The position numbers and the translations under genes were made by a program. This document shows, in pieces, positions 1 to 6,098 of a DNA stretch of 9,268 bases. Under the pieces are notes generated by a model, which saw only the letters and a list, made by a program, of their open reading frames with translations, was not told the origin of the DNA and did not search any database. Source of the DNA: Gammaproteobacteria bacterium (lineage in GTDB: Bacteria > Pseudomonadota > Gammaproteobacteria > Pseudomonadales > Azotimanducaceae); the NCBI GenBank assembly GCA_009839405.1, contig VXPR01000275.1:2840-12107 (forward strand). Direction: 5' to 3'. Numbering within the stretch: position 1 is the stretch's first letter; each line of letters starts with the position of its first letter.

Positions 1-1
1 G

Positions 2-550
2 CGCGAGATGGACCCGGGCCACCTCCGCTCGCACATCGGCATGGTGCTGCAGGAACCGTTGCTGTTCTCCGGCACCATCGCGGACAACATCGGCTACGGC
101 AAGCCAGGCGCCACCTTGGCCGAGATCATGGACGCTGCCCGCGCCGCCAATGCCCACAACTTCATCATGGCAAAGCCGGACGGCTACGAGACGCCGGTGG
201 GGGAGAAAGGCACCGGGCTTTCCGGCGGCGAACGGCAGCGGATTTCCATTGCCCGCGCCATCCTGCGGGACCCGCGCATCCTCATCTTCGACGAGGCCAC
301 GGCTTCCGTGGATGTGGAGACGGAGCGGCACATTCAGGTGGCCCTCGAACGATTGATGCAGGGCCGCACCACCATTGCCATCGCTCATCGCCTCTCCACG
401 CTGCGCGGCGCGAGTCGCATCGTTGTCATAGAAGACGGCCGCATCAGTGAACAGGGCTCTCACGCCGAACTCATGGAAAAGCGAGGCACGTTCCACGAAC
501 TGGTGCAGATGCAGCAGGCCACGACCGAGATCATCGCGGTGGCGGACTGA
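2..550 (+). CDS. ABC exporter half-transporter, C-terminal ATPase part (5' truncated)
   Basis: This is the C-terminal ~182 residues of an ABC transporter ATPase domain. The reading frame is open to the window edge, so the membrane domain and Walker A lie upstream. Visible motifs in order are the Q-loop (VLQEP), the ABC signature LSGGERQR, Walker B with its catalytic glutamate (ILIFDEATASVD), and the switch histidine (AIAHRLSTL). All key residues are intact, so this half is expected to be ATP-hydrolysing. The ADNIGYG and RAANAHNFI stretches are typical of MsbA/LmrA-like type IV exporters. It closely resembles the ATPase domain of the next gene, as expected of tandem paralogues forming a heterodimer. 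Its TGA shares one base with the ATG of that gene (TGATG), which suggests translational coupling. The substrate cannot be read from this part. Confidence 0.95.
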   Translation, partial: REMDPGHLRSHIGMVLQEPLLFSGTIADNIGYGKPGATLAEIMDAARAANAHNFIMAKPDGYETPVGEKGTGLSGGERQRISIARAILRDPRILIFDEATASVDVETERHIQVALERLMQGRTTIAIAHRLSTLRGASRIVVIEDGRISEQGSHAELMEKRGTFHELVQMQQATTEIIAVAD

Positions 551-2871
551 TGGCGGCTTTCGACCAGCCCTTGCCGGCGCACATCCGGCAGCGGGTCGAG
601 GCCTTAAGCGGCGCATCGCTCGCGTCGGTGGCTTGCCTTGCCAGCGACATGGCCGCCGCGGAACGCTTTGGCCAGCAGTGGCTGGTGCTGAGTCGCGAGG
701 CGGTGTACCGAGTTGGCGAGCGGCCCGAGGACGACCGCCGCCTGCCCGTCGACGCCATCACCACAGTCGAAACCGTCAATCGCGTCGGCGCCGACGTGTT
801 GCGTCTGGGCACGCAAGATGGCCCGCCGCTTGAGATCGTTCACTCGAGGTCGCTCGCATTTGCGTTTGGCGAAGCCGCCGAAGCGGTGCGGAGGCTCAAG
901 AGCGAGAAGGAGCCCAACCTGCCGCACGAGGTGGACGACGCCCGCTGTACCCGATGCAGGCGCCTGCTGCCGGAACGCGGCGGCATCTGCCCCGCCTGCA
1001 TCCGCAAGCGCGATACCTTGCTGCGGCTCCTGCGCCTCGTGCTGCCGTATCGCTGGCCGGCGCTGGCGCTCTTGGGCCTCACGGCTTGCGGGTCGCTGCT
1101 CGGCCTTGCGCCGCCCTACATCACCAAGCGCATCGTCGATGATGTGCTCACCGCCGATGGCAGCACCGGCCTTCTGCTTGTTTTCGTTGGGGCTCTCGCC
1201 GGCATCGCCGTGCTCGCTTGGGGCATCGATATCCTGCGCCGGTGGCTGAACGGCATCGTTGGCTTCCGCGTCTCCGAGCAACTGCGGGCAGATCTCTTCC
1301 GGGCGCTGCAGTTCCTGCCGCTTCGGTTCTACGACAGGCGCAAGGTGGGTTCGCTCATCTCTCGCGTCAACACCGATTCCGAGCTCGTCGAGCTGCATCT
1401 CATCTTCGATGCGCCGTTCATCCTTTCCAACGCGGTGATGCTGGTGGGCGTGCTGACGATGCTGTTCGTGATGGATTGGCAACTGGCGCTCTGGGTGCTT
1501 GTGCCGGTGCCGCCGCTGGTGGTGGGCGCCGCGCTGGTGTGGAATCGGATGGAAGTACATTGGCGGCGGTGGTCGATTCGCATGGCGGGGCTCGCCTCGC
1601 ACCTGAACGAGTCCATCGGCGGCATCCGTGTCGTCAAGGCATTCGCTCAGGAAGAGCGGGAAGGCCGCCGCTTCGATGGCCGCAACCACGCCTTGCGCGA
1701 TGCCACGGTGACCTCCGAACGATCGTGGCTGAAGTTCATGATGGTGACGCAGTTCGTGATGAGCTTCGGCGCGTTCTTCGTTTGGTACTTCGGCGGCGCG
1801 AGTGTCGTCCGGGAAGAGCTGACACTGGGCGTGCTGCTGGCGTTCGTGGCGTATCTGTGGATGCTCTACCAGCCGATGCAGTGGTTCAGCGACTACTACA
1901 GCTTCATGGTGCGCGCCTACGCCGGCGCCGAGCGCATCTTCGAGGTGATCGACAGCCGACCCGAGTCGCATGTTGGGGCCTCGGAGGGAAGGCATTCTGC
2001 CAACGCGCCCGAAGGGCGTGCCCCTGGCGCGCGACAGCGCGCCGGCATCCATTCGAGGACTCGCCAAGACGCAACCGCGGCTGACGCAAGTGCACCGCCT
2101 TCCGGCCGCATCACCTTCGACAACGTGTCCTTCGGCTACGACCCGGGGCAGATGGTGCTCCGCGATATTGACCTCGACGTGGCCCCCGGCGAGATGATCG
2201 GTCTGGTAGGCCGTTCCGGCGTCGGCAAGAGCACGATGATCAACCTCGTCACGCGCTTCTACGACGCCGAGCACGGCACCCTGCGGCTCGATGGCAGGGA
2301 CATCCGCGAAGTGCCCTTGGGCGAACTCCGTTCCCGCATCGGGCTGGTGGCGCAGGACTCGCTGCTGTTCAACGTCAGCATCGCTGACAACATCCGCTAC
2401 GGACGCCCGGATGCATCCTTCGAGGAAGTGCTGCGGGCGGCCCGCGCCGCCAACGCCCACGAGTTCGTCATCGCTCGCCCAGACGGCTACGACACCCTGG
2501 CCGGCGAGATGGGCAACCGCCTCTCCGGTGGCGAGAAGCAGCGCATCGCCATCGCTCGCGCCATCCTGCACGACCCGCAGATTCTCATTCTCGACGAAGC
2601 GACCTCTTCGCTGGACACCGCCACGGAGAAGAAGATTCAAGAGGCCATCGCTCGGCTGGTGAAGGGCCGCACCACCTTCGCCATCGCCCACCGTCTCTCC
2701 ACTCTGCGCAGTGCCGACCGGCTCGTGGTGCTAGATGAGGGCCGCATTGCCGAGACGGGCACCCATGGAGAGCTGATGGCCAAGCGAGGCATCTTCCACT
2801 CGCTTGTCGAGGCGCAGCGGGCGACCTCCCGCGTGCTTGCGGACGAGGTGGCCGAGCAGGAGGCGGCGTGA
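550..2871 (+). CDS. ABC exporter half-transporter with N-terminal zinc-ribbon-like extension
   Basis: This is a complete 773-residue ABC half-transporter (membrane plus ATPase domain), longer than the ~580-600 residues usual for the family. Residues 1-130 are an added domain, possibly a PH-like beta fold (runs such as QWLVLSREAVYRVGE suggest strands). A CxxC-x10-CxxC motif follows (C133, C136, C147, C150) and looks like a zinc ribbon. The membrane domain spans about 158-465, with roughly six hydrophobic segments and the usual coupling region (SIGGIRVVKAFAQEE). The ATPase domain starts near 519: Walker A GRSGVGKS (K560), Q602, signature LSGGEKQ (658-664), Walker B ILILDE (E683) and switch H714, all consensus. 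The linker at about 472-518 is unusually long, rich in Ala, Arg and Gly, and encoded by hairpin-rich DNA. The start overlaps the upstream stop by one base, and no strong ribosome site precedes it. It probably pairs with the upstream half-transporter. The export substrate is unknown. Confidence 0.95.
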   Translation: MAAFDQPLPAHIRQRVEALSGASLASVACLASDMAAAERFGQQWLVLSREAVYRVGERPEDDRRLPVDAITTVETVNRVGADVLRLGTQDGPPLEIVHSRSLAFAFGEAAEAVRRLKSEKEPNLPHEVDDARCTRCRRLLPERGGICPACIRKRDTLLRLLRLVLPYRWPALALLGLTACGSLLGLAPPYITKRIVDDVLTADGSTGLLLVFVGALAGIAVLAWGIDILRRWLNGIVGFRVSEQLRADLFRALQFLPLRFYDRRKVGSLISRVNTDSELVELHLIFDAPFILSNAVMLVGVLTMLFVMDWQLALWVLVPVPPLVVGAALVWNRMEVHWRRWSIRMAGLASHLNESIGGIRVVKAFAQEEREGRRFDGRNHALRDATVTSERSWLKFMMVTQFVMSFGAFFVWYFGGASVVREELTLGVLLAFVAYLWMLYQPMQWFSDYYSFMVRAYAGAERIFEVIDSRPESHVGASEGRHSANAPEGRAPGARQRAGIHSRTRQDATAADASAPPSGRITFDNVSFGYDPGQMVLRDIDLDVAPGEMIGLVGRSGVGKSTMINLVTRFYDAEHGTLRLDGRDIREVPLGELRSRIGLVAQDSLLFNVSIADNIRYGRPDASFEEVLRAARAANAHEFVIARPDGYDTLAGEMGNRLSGGEKQRIAIARAILHDPQILILDEATSSLDTATEKKIQEAIARLVKGRTTFAIAHRLSTLRSADRLVVLDEGRIAETGTHGELMAKRGIFHSLVEAQRATSRVLADEVAEQEAA
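1998..2043 (+). repeat. Tandem hairpins inside the ABC linker coding sequence
   Basis: Two adjacent hairpins lie in frame within the ABC gene. The first pairs CGCGCCC (2004-2010) with GGGCGTG (2014-2020) around a GAA loop, with one G-T pair. The second pairs GGCGCGC (2026-2032) perfectly with GCGCGCC (2037-2043) around GACA. The first begins with TGCCAACGCGCCCG (1998-2011), which occurs identically at 3581-3594 in the intergenic region, again as the left side of a hairpin. This suggests a REP-like palindromic element that entered the coding sequence without breaking the frame. The encoded residues form the unusually long linker. Chance similarity in GC-rich DNA remains possible. Confidence 0.5.
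2858..2863 (+). promoter_or_regulatory. Ribosome binding site for the DUF1854 gene
   Basis: A perfect AGGAGG lies four bases before the GTG at 2868, inside the last codons of the ABC gene. It supports the GTG start and the four-base GTGA overlap with the upstream stop. Confidence 0.75.
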
Positions 2872-3392
2872 CGGCAGCGAACGAGGACGAGGCCAATCCG
2901 GCGGCGCTGGCGGCCAACGCGGAGCCGTCCAGTCTGCACGTGTTTCGAGCGCCGCCCTGGCAGACCCGGCTCACGGTGGACGGCGTCGTTTCCTTTCTGG
3001 TGGCAAGGCCCGTGCGTGCGGCGCCACTGACGGACCCAGACCGCTACATCTCCTTTCTCGACGCAAGGAACGAGGAGATCTGCATGGTGAACGACCTAGC
3101 GGAACTCGACGACGAATCCCGCGAGGTGGTGGAAGCGGACCTCGCCGCGCACTACCTCACCGCCACCATCCTCTCCATCGATTCCGCCCGCAACGAGTTC
3201 GGCACCTCGTACTGGGACGTGCAGACAGACCGTGGCTCGCGAGATTTCGTGGTGCAGAACGCCGCCGAAAACGCCCGCTGGCTCGGCCCCAATCGCCTGC
3301 TGCTGCTCGATGTGGACGGCAACCGCTTCGAAGTCCCCGCCATCGACCGCCTGGACAAACGCAGCATCGGCTTGCTCCGACGAGTGCTGTAG
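2868..3392 (+). CDS. DUF1854 family protein
   Basis: This 174-residue soluble protein has no signal peptide or membrane segment and matches the DUF1854 family. Recognisable landmarks are VRAAPLTDPDRYISFLDA near the start, EICMVNDLAELD, the central segment around FGTSYWDVQTDRGSRDFVV, and LDVDGNRFEVPAIDRLDKRS near the end. It starts at a GTG that overlaps the ABC gene's TGA (GTGA) and has a perfect AGGAGG just upstream, so it is co-translated with the transporter. The family has no established biochemical role. From memory, members sit beside ABC transporters of this type and some are labelled as associated with cyanophycin metabolism. A role as accessory or regulatory subunit of the exporter is inferred from the tight coupling. 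The first ~25 residues are Ala/Asn/Glu-rich and probably unstructured. Confidence 0.85.
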   Translation: MTAANEDEANPAALAANAEPSSLHVFRAPPWQTRLTVDGVVSFLVARPVRAAPLTDPDRYISFLDARNEEICMVNDLAELDDESREVVEADLAAHYLTATILSIDSARNEFGTSYWDVQTDRGSRDFVVQNAAENARWLGPNRLLLLDVDGNRFEVPAIDRLDKRSIGLLRRVL

Positions 3393-3395
3393 CGC

Positions 3396-3433
3396 GCTTT
3401 CGCCGCTCTAGCGGATTGCCGTTCCGCGAAAGC
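3396..3433. repeat. Compound inverted repeat after the DUF1854 stop
   Basis: GCTTTCGC (3396-3403) is the exact reverse complement of GCGAAAGC (3426-3433). Between them CCGCT (3403-3407) pairs with AGCGG (3410-3414). It starts four bases after the stop codon and could end or stabilise the operon transcript. No T-run follows, so it is not a classical intrinsic terminator. Confidence 0.45.
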
Positions 3434-3442
3434 AAGTGCCCA

Positions 3443-3477
3443 GTATGGGCGGGGCTCGTCCCCGCCCGTCTTGAATG
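3443..3477. repeat. 35-base palindromic repeat, copy 1
   Basis: The core is GGGCGGGG (3447-3454), loop CTCGT, CCCCGCCC (3460-3467), a perfect 8-base stem, followed by the tail GTCTTGAATG. It matches copy 2 at 31 of 35 positions by hand alignment. It resembles the dispersed intergenic GGGGCGGGGCTTGTCCC-type palindromes seen in several bacterial genomes. Read on the minus strand, such repeats give spurious RDKPRPYE-like peptides. Confidence 0.8.
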
Positions 3478-3502
3478 ACCCCATGGATTCGGCACGGGCC
3501 TC

Positions 3503-3537
3503 GTAGGGGCGGGGCTTGTCCCTACCCGTCTTGAATG
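3503..3537. repeat. 35-base palindromic repeat, copy 2
   Basis: This copy begins GTAGGG (3503-3508), which pairs with CCCTAC (3519-3524), and carries the same GTCTTGAATG tail. It lies exactly 60 bases after copy 1 and in the same orientation. The spacer between the copies (3478-3502) is unrelated to the repeat. Confidence 0.8.
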
Positions 3538-3562
3538 CGCCGAGGAATGCGTCGAAGCGCAG

Positions 3563-3600
3563 CGGTTCGCGCAAGCGAAATGCCAACGCGCCCGTCAGGG
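3563..3600. repeat. REP-like segment related to the ABC-linker hairpin
   Basis: GTTCGCGCAAGCGAAATGCC resembles the stretch just before copy 1 (GTTCCGCGAAAGCAAGTGCC, 3421-3440). It runs into TGCCAACGCGCCCG (3581-3594), identical to 1998-2011 in the ABC gene. CGCGCCC (3587-3593) then pairs perfectly with the following GGGCGCG, which runs to 3604. This suggests a shared repeat family in this genome. Confidence 0.45.
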
Positions 3601-3800
3601 CGCGCCGGGACGGGAGGTGCAGCGCAAGCTCCCACCTTCTCGTGTGCCTTGGCGCTGCGCCGCCGGCGAACACACGGCCGGCGAAGTCGCACATAATGCG
3701 CCCCGCTTGCGAGAGCCTTCAGCCGGGGGAGCTAAATGGGTGCCGATGCGGTAGGCGCGGTCGCGCCCCTTCCTCGCCGGTGGAGGCGGGGTGCATAAGA

Positions 3801-3807
3801 GGGGAGA
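3801..3807 (+). promoter_or_regulatory. Ribosome binding site deciding the symporter start
   Basis: A purine-rich AGGGGAGA-type site (about 3800-3807) precedes the ATG at 3813 by about five bases. The protein from that ATG begins as GPH-family members do, which rejects the longer in-frame start at 3516. Confidence 0.7.
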
Positions 3808-3812
3808 TACGC

Positions 3813-5384
3813 ATGGCGGAGGCAGCGGCAGGGTCGGATCGACGCCCGCTCACCAAGTGGAACTACGTGTCCTATGCGGCGCCCGCCGCGCCGTTGGCGC
3901 TTTCTGGCTTGCCGATCGCGGTTTACCTGCCCGTCATCTACGGCGACTCGGACGGCTTCGGTCTGTCGCTGGCGGTGGTCGGCACGCTGCTTGCGCTGTC
4001 CCGCATTTCGGATGTGGTGACGGACCCCCTCATCGGCTATCTCTCGGATCGCTGGAAGACTCGCTGGGGCCGGCGCAAGCCGTGGGTATTGATCGGTACG
4101 CCCATCTTCGCCCTCGGCATGTGGTACCTGTTCATACCGCCGTTCGAGTTCAGCGATGTCTCCCTATTCAACTGGACCTTCTCGAACGGCTATCTGTGGC
4201 TGTTCGGCACGCTCACGCTCTTCTACCTCGGCTCCACCATCAAGGACATCCCCTTCACCGCCTGGGGCGCGGAACTCTCGAGCAACTACAACGAACGCAC
4301 GCTCATCATGAGCTGGAAGGAGTTCGTTGGCACCGGCGGCTCCTTGCTGTCCGTGTTCATTCCGCTCCTGATCCTGTTCTTCGGCTACGACAAGCCCACC
4401 GAAGCCGTGTTCGCGCTGGTGCTCGTGATGTGCATCTTCATGCCCATCGTCAACCTGAATTGCCTGGTGACGGTGCCGGAATGGCGGCAGGTGGAAGTCG
4501 CCAAGCGCATCCCCTTCAAGGAGGGGCTGCGCATCGCGGCGCAGAACCGACCTTACGTTTTTCTCGTGATCGTGTTCGGCTTCGGCGCCATCGGCTCCGC
4601 GATGACCAACAGCCTGTCGTTCTTCTTCGTCAAACACGTTCTGGTGGCAGGCGAACTCTACGCCGTGTACCTGACGCCGTACTTCGTCTGCCAGATGGCG
4701 GCGATCCCCCTGTGGTTCCGCCTCTCGCGTCGAATCGGCAAGCACAAGGCAACCATGTGGGCCGTAGGCTGGTATGCGTTCTGGTCGTCGTTCATTCCGA
4801 TCATCGCCGTCACGCCCATGCACTGGTACGGCGCTTTCGAGATTCCCCAATACCTCGGCTGGCTGCCGAGTGGCGCCCACGCTTCGGTGATGGGCTATCT
4901 GGCGGACATCGAGACCGGCAAGTTCTTCTTCTTCATCATTATCATGTGCCTCAAGGGTTCGGCCATCGGCGCGCTTTCGGCCTTGCCGCTCGCGATGTGC
5001 GCCGACGTGATCGACATCGACACCGCCCAGACCGGGCAGCGTCGGGCCGGTGCCTACATGGCGATCTGGTCGATGGTTCGCAAGGGCGCCTATGCACTCG
5101 GCACCGCCATTGGATTGTGGCTCGTGGTTTTCTGGGACTTCGACGCCCTGGCCGACCCGCGCGACACCACCAACTCGGACTTCGCGCTGCTGATGCTCGC
5201 CTGCACCTACTCGGTGATCCCGGCGATCTTCAAGTTCGTCGGCATGCCGTTTCTGTGGATCTATCCGCTCACGGAGAGCAAGCTCTCGGAAGTGCAGGCA
5301 GACATCGCGCAGCAGGAAGCCGCCGATGCCGCGACGGCGACGTTAGGGGATTCGGGCGGGTGCGAGGCTGCGCCAGCCAAGTGA
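3813..5384 (+). CDS. GPH/MelB-type sugar:cation symporter (MFS_2)
   Basis: This is a 523-residue inner-membrane transporter of the glycoside-pentoside-hexuronide:cation symporter family within the MFS, with about twelve hydrophobic segments. The signature segment DVVTDPLIGYLSDRW...GRRKPW covers about 67-91. D67 and D71 occupy the places of the two cation-coordinating aspartates of MelB (D55 and D59 there), and GRRKPW is the conserved loop between helices 2 and 3. A second family-like segment is LPLAMCADVIDIDTAQTGQR, followed by RAGAYMAIWSMVRKGAYALG, matching the MelB-like ADVxDyxxxxTGxR region. The start is ATG 3813, chosen for its ribosome site; the frame is open further upstream only through repeat DNA. 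It probably takes up a sugar or other small organic solute with Na+ or H+. The substrate cannot be assigned, and no catabolic enzyme is adjacent. The ASCH gene follows after 63 bases and may be co-transcribed. Confidence 0.9.
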   Translation: MAEAAAGSDRRPLTKWNYVSYAAPAAPLALSGLPIAVYLPVIYGDSDGFGLSLAVVGTLLALSRISDVVTDPLIGYLSDRWKTRWGRRKPWVLIGTPIFALGMWYLFIPPFEFSDVSLFNWTFSNGYLWLFGTLTLFYLGSTIKDIPFTAWGAELSSNYNERTLIMSWKEFVGTGGSLLSVFIPLLILFFGYDKPTEAVFALVLVMCIFMPIVNLNCLVTVPEWRQVEVAKRIPFKEGLRIAAQNRPYVFLVIVFGFGAIGSAMTNSLSFFFVKHVLVAGELYAVYLTPYFVCQMAAIPLWFRLSRRIGKHKATMWAVGWYAFWSSFIPIIAVTPMHWYGAFEIPQYLGWLPSGAHASVMGYLADIETGKFFFFIIIMCLKGSAIGALSALPLAMCADVIDIDTAQTGQRRAGAYMAIWSMVRKGAYALGTAIGLWLVVFWDFDALADPRDTTNSDFALLMLACTYSVIPAIFKFVGMPFLWIYPLTESKLSEVQADIAQQEAADAATATLGDSGGCEAAPAK

Positions 5385-5447
5385 CGGCCGCCACCTCAGG
5401 CAAGCGACCGGGCTGCAACTCGGCAGGCCATTGCGCGAGGCAACACC

Positions 5448-6017
5448 ATGCTCTTCACCAAACCGTTCAAGGAACGCATCCGCCGCGGCGAGCAGACGCT
5501 AACGTTCCGTCGCTGGAGGCGACCGCAGGCGAAGCCGGGGGGCCTCTACAAGCTGCCGCCAATAGGTGCGATTCGCGTCGCGAGCGTCGAGGTGGTCGAC
5601 GCGAGTGACATCACCGATGCGGATGCGAGGCTCGCGGGCCACGCCGACCGGACCGAGACGCTGGCGGCTCTCGGCGGCGGCGACTCCCCGGTCTATCGTG
5701 TCGCGTTCGAATACGTCGCCCCGGAGCAGGTCCCCGCACCGACGCACTTGCCCGCCGACGAGATTGCCCGGCGCCTTCGCGCCACCGACGGTCGCGCAAA
5801 GCGGCCTTGGGCCGCAGCCACGCTCGCCCTCATTGCCCAGAATCCAGAACGCCGCGCCGCGGACCTCGCCTTGGCGCTCGGCTTCGAGACAGCACCATTC
5901 AAGGCCAACGTCCGCCGCCTCAAGGCGCTGGGTCTGACGGAAAGCCTGGAAGTTGGCTATCGCGTGACGGATCTCGGCCAAGAGGTGCTTCAGGCGTTTC
6001 AACCCGAGGCCCAGTGA
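5448..6017 (+). CDS. ASCH-domain protein with C-terminal winged helix
   Basis: This is a 189-residue cytoplasmic protein. Residues 1 to about 105 look like an ASCH domain (PUA-like beta barrel): the opening LFTKPFKERIRRGEQTLTFR matches the family's phenylalanine, glycine-glutamate and T-x-R pattern, followed by GGLYKL and the strand IRVASVEVVDASDI. From about 115 the sequence changes to a helical winged-helix-like region (PWAAATLALIAQNPERRAAD, then LGFETAPFKANVRRLKALGL and a GYRVTDLG wing). ASCH domains are thought to bind RNA or modified nucleotides and some members have ribonuclease or deacetylase activity, so a regulatory nucleic-acid-binding role is plausible but unproven. A GAGG at 5437-5440 sits seven bases before the ATG. 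The gene lies 63 bases after the symporter and 81 before the dehydrogenase. The winged helix is inferred from pattern only. Confidence 0.75.
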   Translation: MLFTKPFKERIRRGEQTLTFRRWRRPQAKPGGLYKLPPIGAIRVASVEVVDASDITDADARLAGHADRTETLAALGGGDSPVYRVAFEYVAPEQVPAPTHLPADEIARRLRATDGRAKRPWAAATLALIAQNPERRAADLALALGFETAPFKANVRRLKALGLTESLEVGYRVTDLGQEVLQAFQPEAQ

Positions 6018-6055
6018 AACGCAAACACCATCGCCACCGGCACCATCCAATCCGC

Positions 6056-6061
6056 TATATT
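6056..6061 (+). promoter_or_regulatory. Possible -10 box upstream of the PQQ dehydrogenase
   Basis: TATATT stands out as the only AT-rich hexamer in the 81-base gap before the dehydrogenase. No good -35 lies 17-18 bases upstream (GCCACC region), so this would be a weak or activator-dependent promoter. A separate promoter for the alcohol-oxidation genes is plausible here. Confidence 0.3.
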
Positions 6062-6088
6062 CGCGCCCTCGCGCGCAAGCGAAACACC

Positions 6089-6094
6089 GAGGGG
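6089..6094 (+). promoter_or_regulatory. Ribosome binding site of the PQQ dehydrogenase
   Basis: GAGGGG lies four bases before the ATG at 6099, and the protein from that ATG begins directly with a lipoprotein signal peptide. Both support this start. Confidence 0.65.
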
Positions 6095-6098
6095 AATC

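Larger units (their letters stand above)
3393..3812. other. Gene-free intergenic region rich in inverted repeats
   Basis: I see no convincing gene in these 420 bases. In order they hold: an imperfect cruciform just after the DUF1854 stop (3396-3433); two 35-base palindromic repeats (3443-3477 and 3503-3537); a segment at 3563-3600 resembling both the sequence before the first repeat and the hairpin DNA in the ABC linker; a 9-base direct repeat GCCGGCGAA at 3662-3670 and 3677-3685; a short palindrome GGCGCG-GT-CGCGCC at 3754-3767; and the ribosome site of the symporter gene. CATAAT at 3692-3697 resembles a -10 box but has no matching -35. The symporter frame stays open upstream to 3516, but that extension is repeat-derived and not protein-like. 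Confidence 0.7.

Noticed and set aside
604..2691. Long open frame (695 codons) on the minus strand opposite the ABC gene
   Set aside because: The translation is His/Gln/Arg-rich and domain-free, while the plus strand encodes an ABC transporter with all motifs.
3443..3537. CRISPR array
   Set aside because: There are only two copies, each a strong GC palindrome with imperfect identity, and no cas genes are nearby.
3152..3694. Minus-strand frame containing GRDKPRPYE-like peptides
   Set aside because: The peptides are the translation of the two palindromic repeats, a known source of spurious proteins.
3692..3697. CATAAT as the -10 box of the symporter promoter
   Set aside because: No acceptable -35 is found at 16-18 bases upstream, so it is only mentioned in the intergenic description.
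3516..3812. N-terminal extension of the symporter from an upstream in-frame start
   Set aside because: It would add 99 Arg/Ala-rich residues encoded by repeat DNA, with no membrane character, and a good ribosome site precedes ATG 3813.
3791..5608. 605-codon plus-strand frame overlapping the symporter
   Set aside because: It gives an Arg/His/Leu-rich product typical of an out-of-frame reading, and the overlapping frame is a clear GPH symporter.
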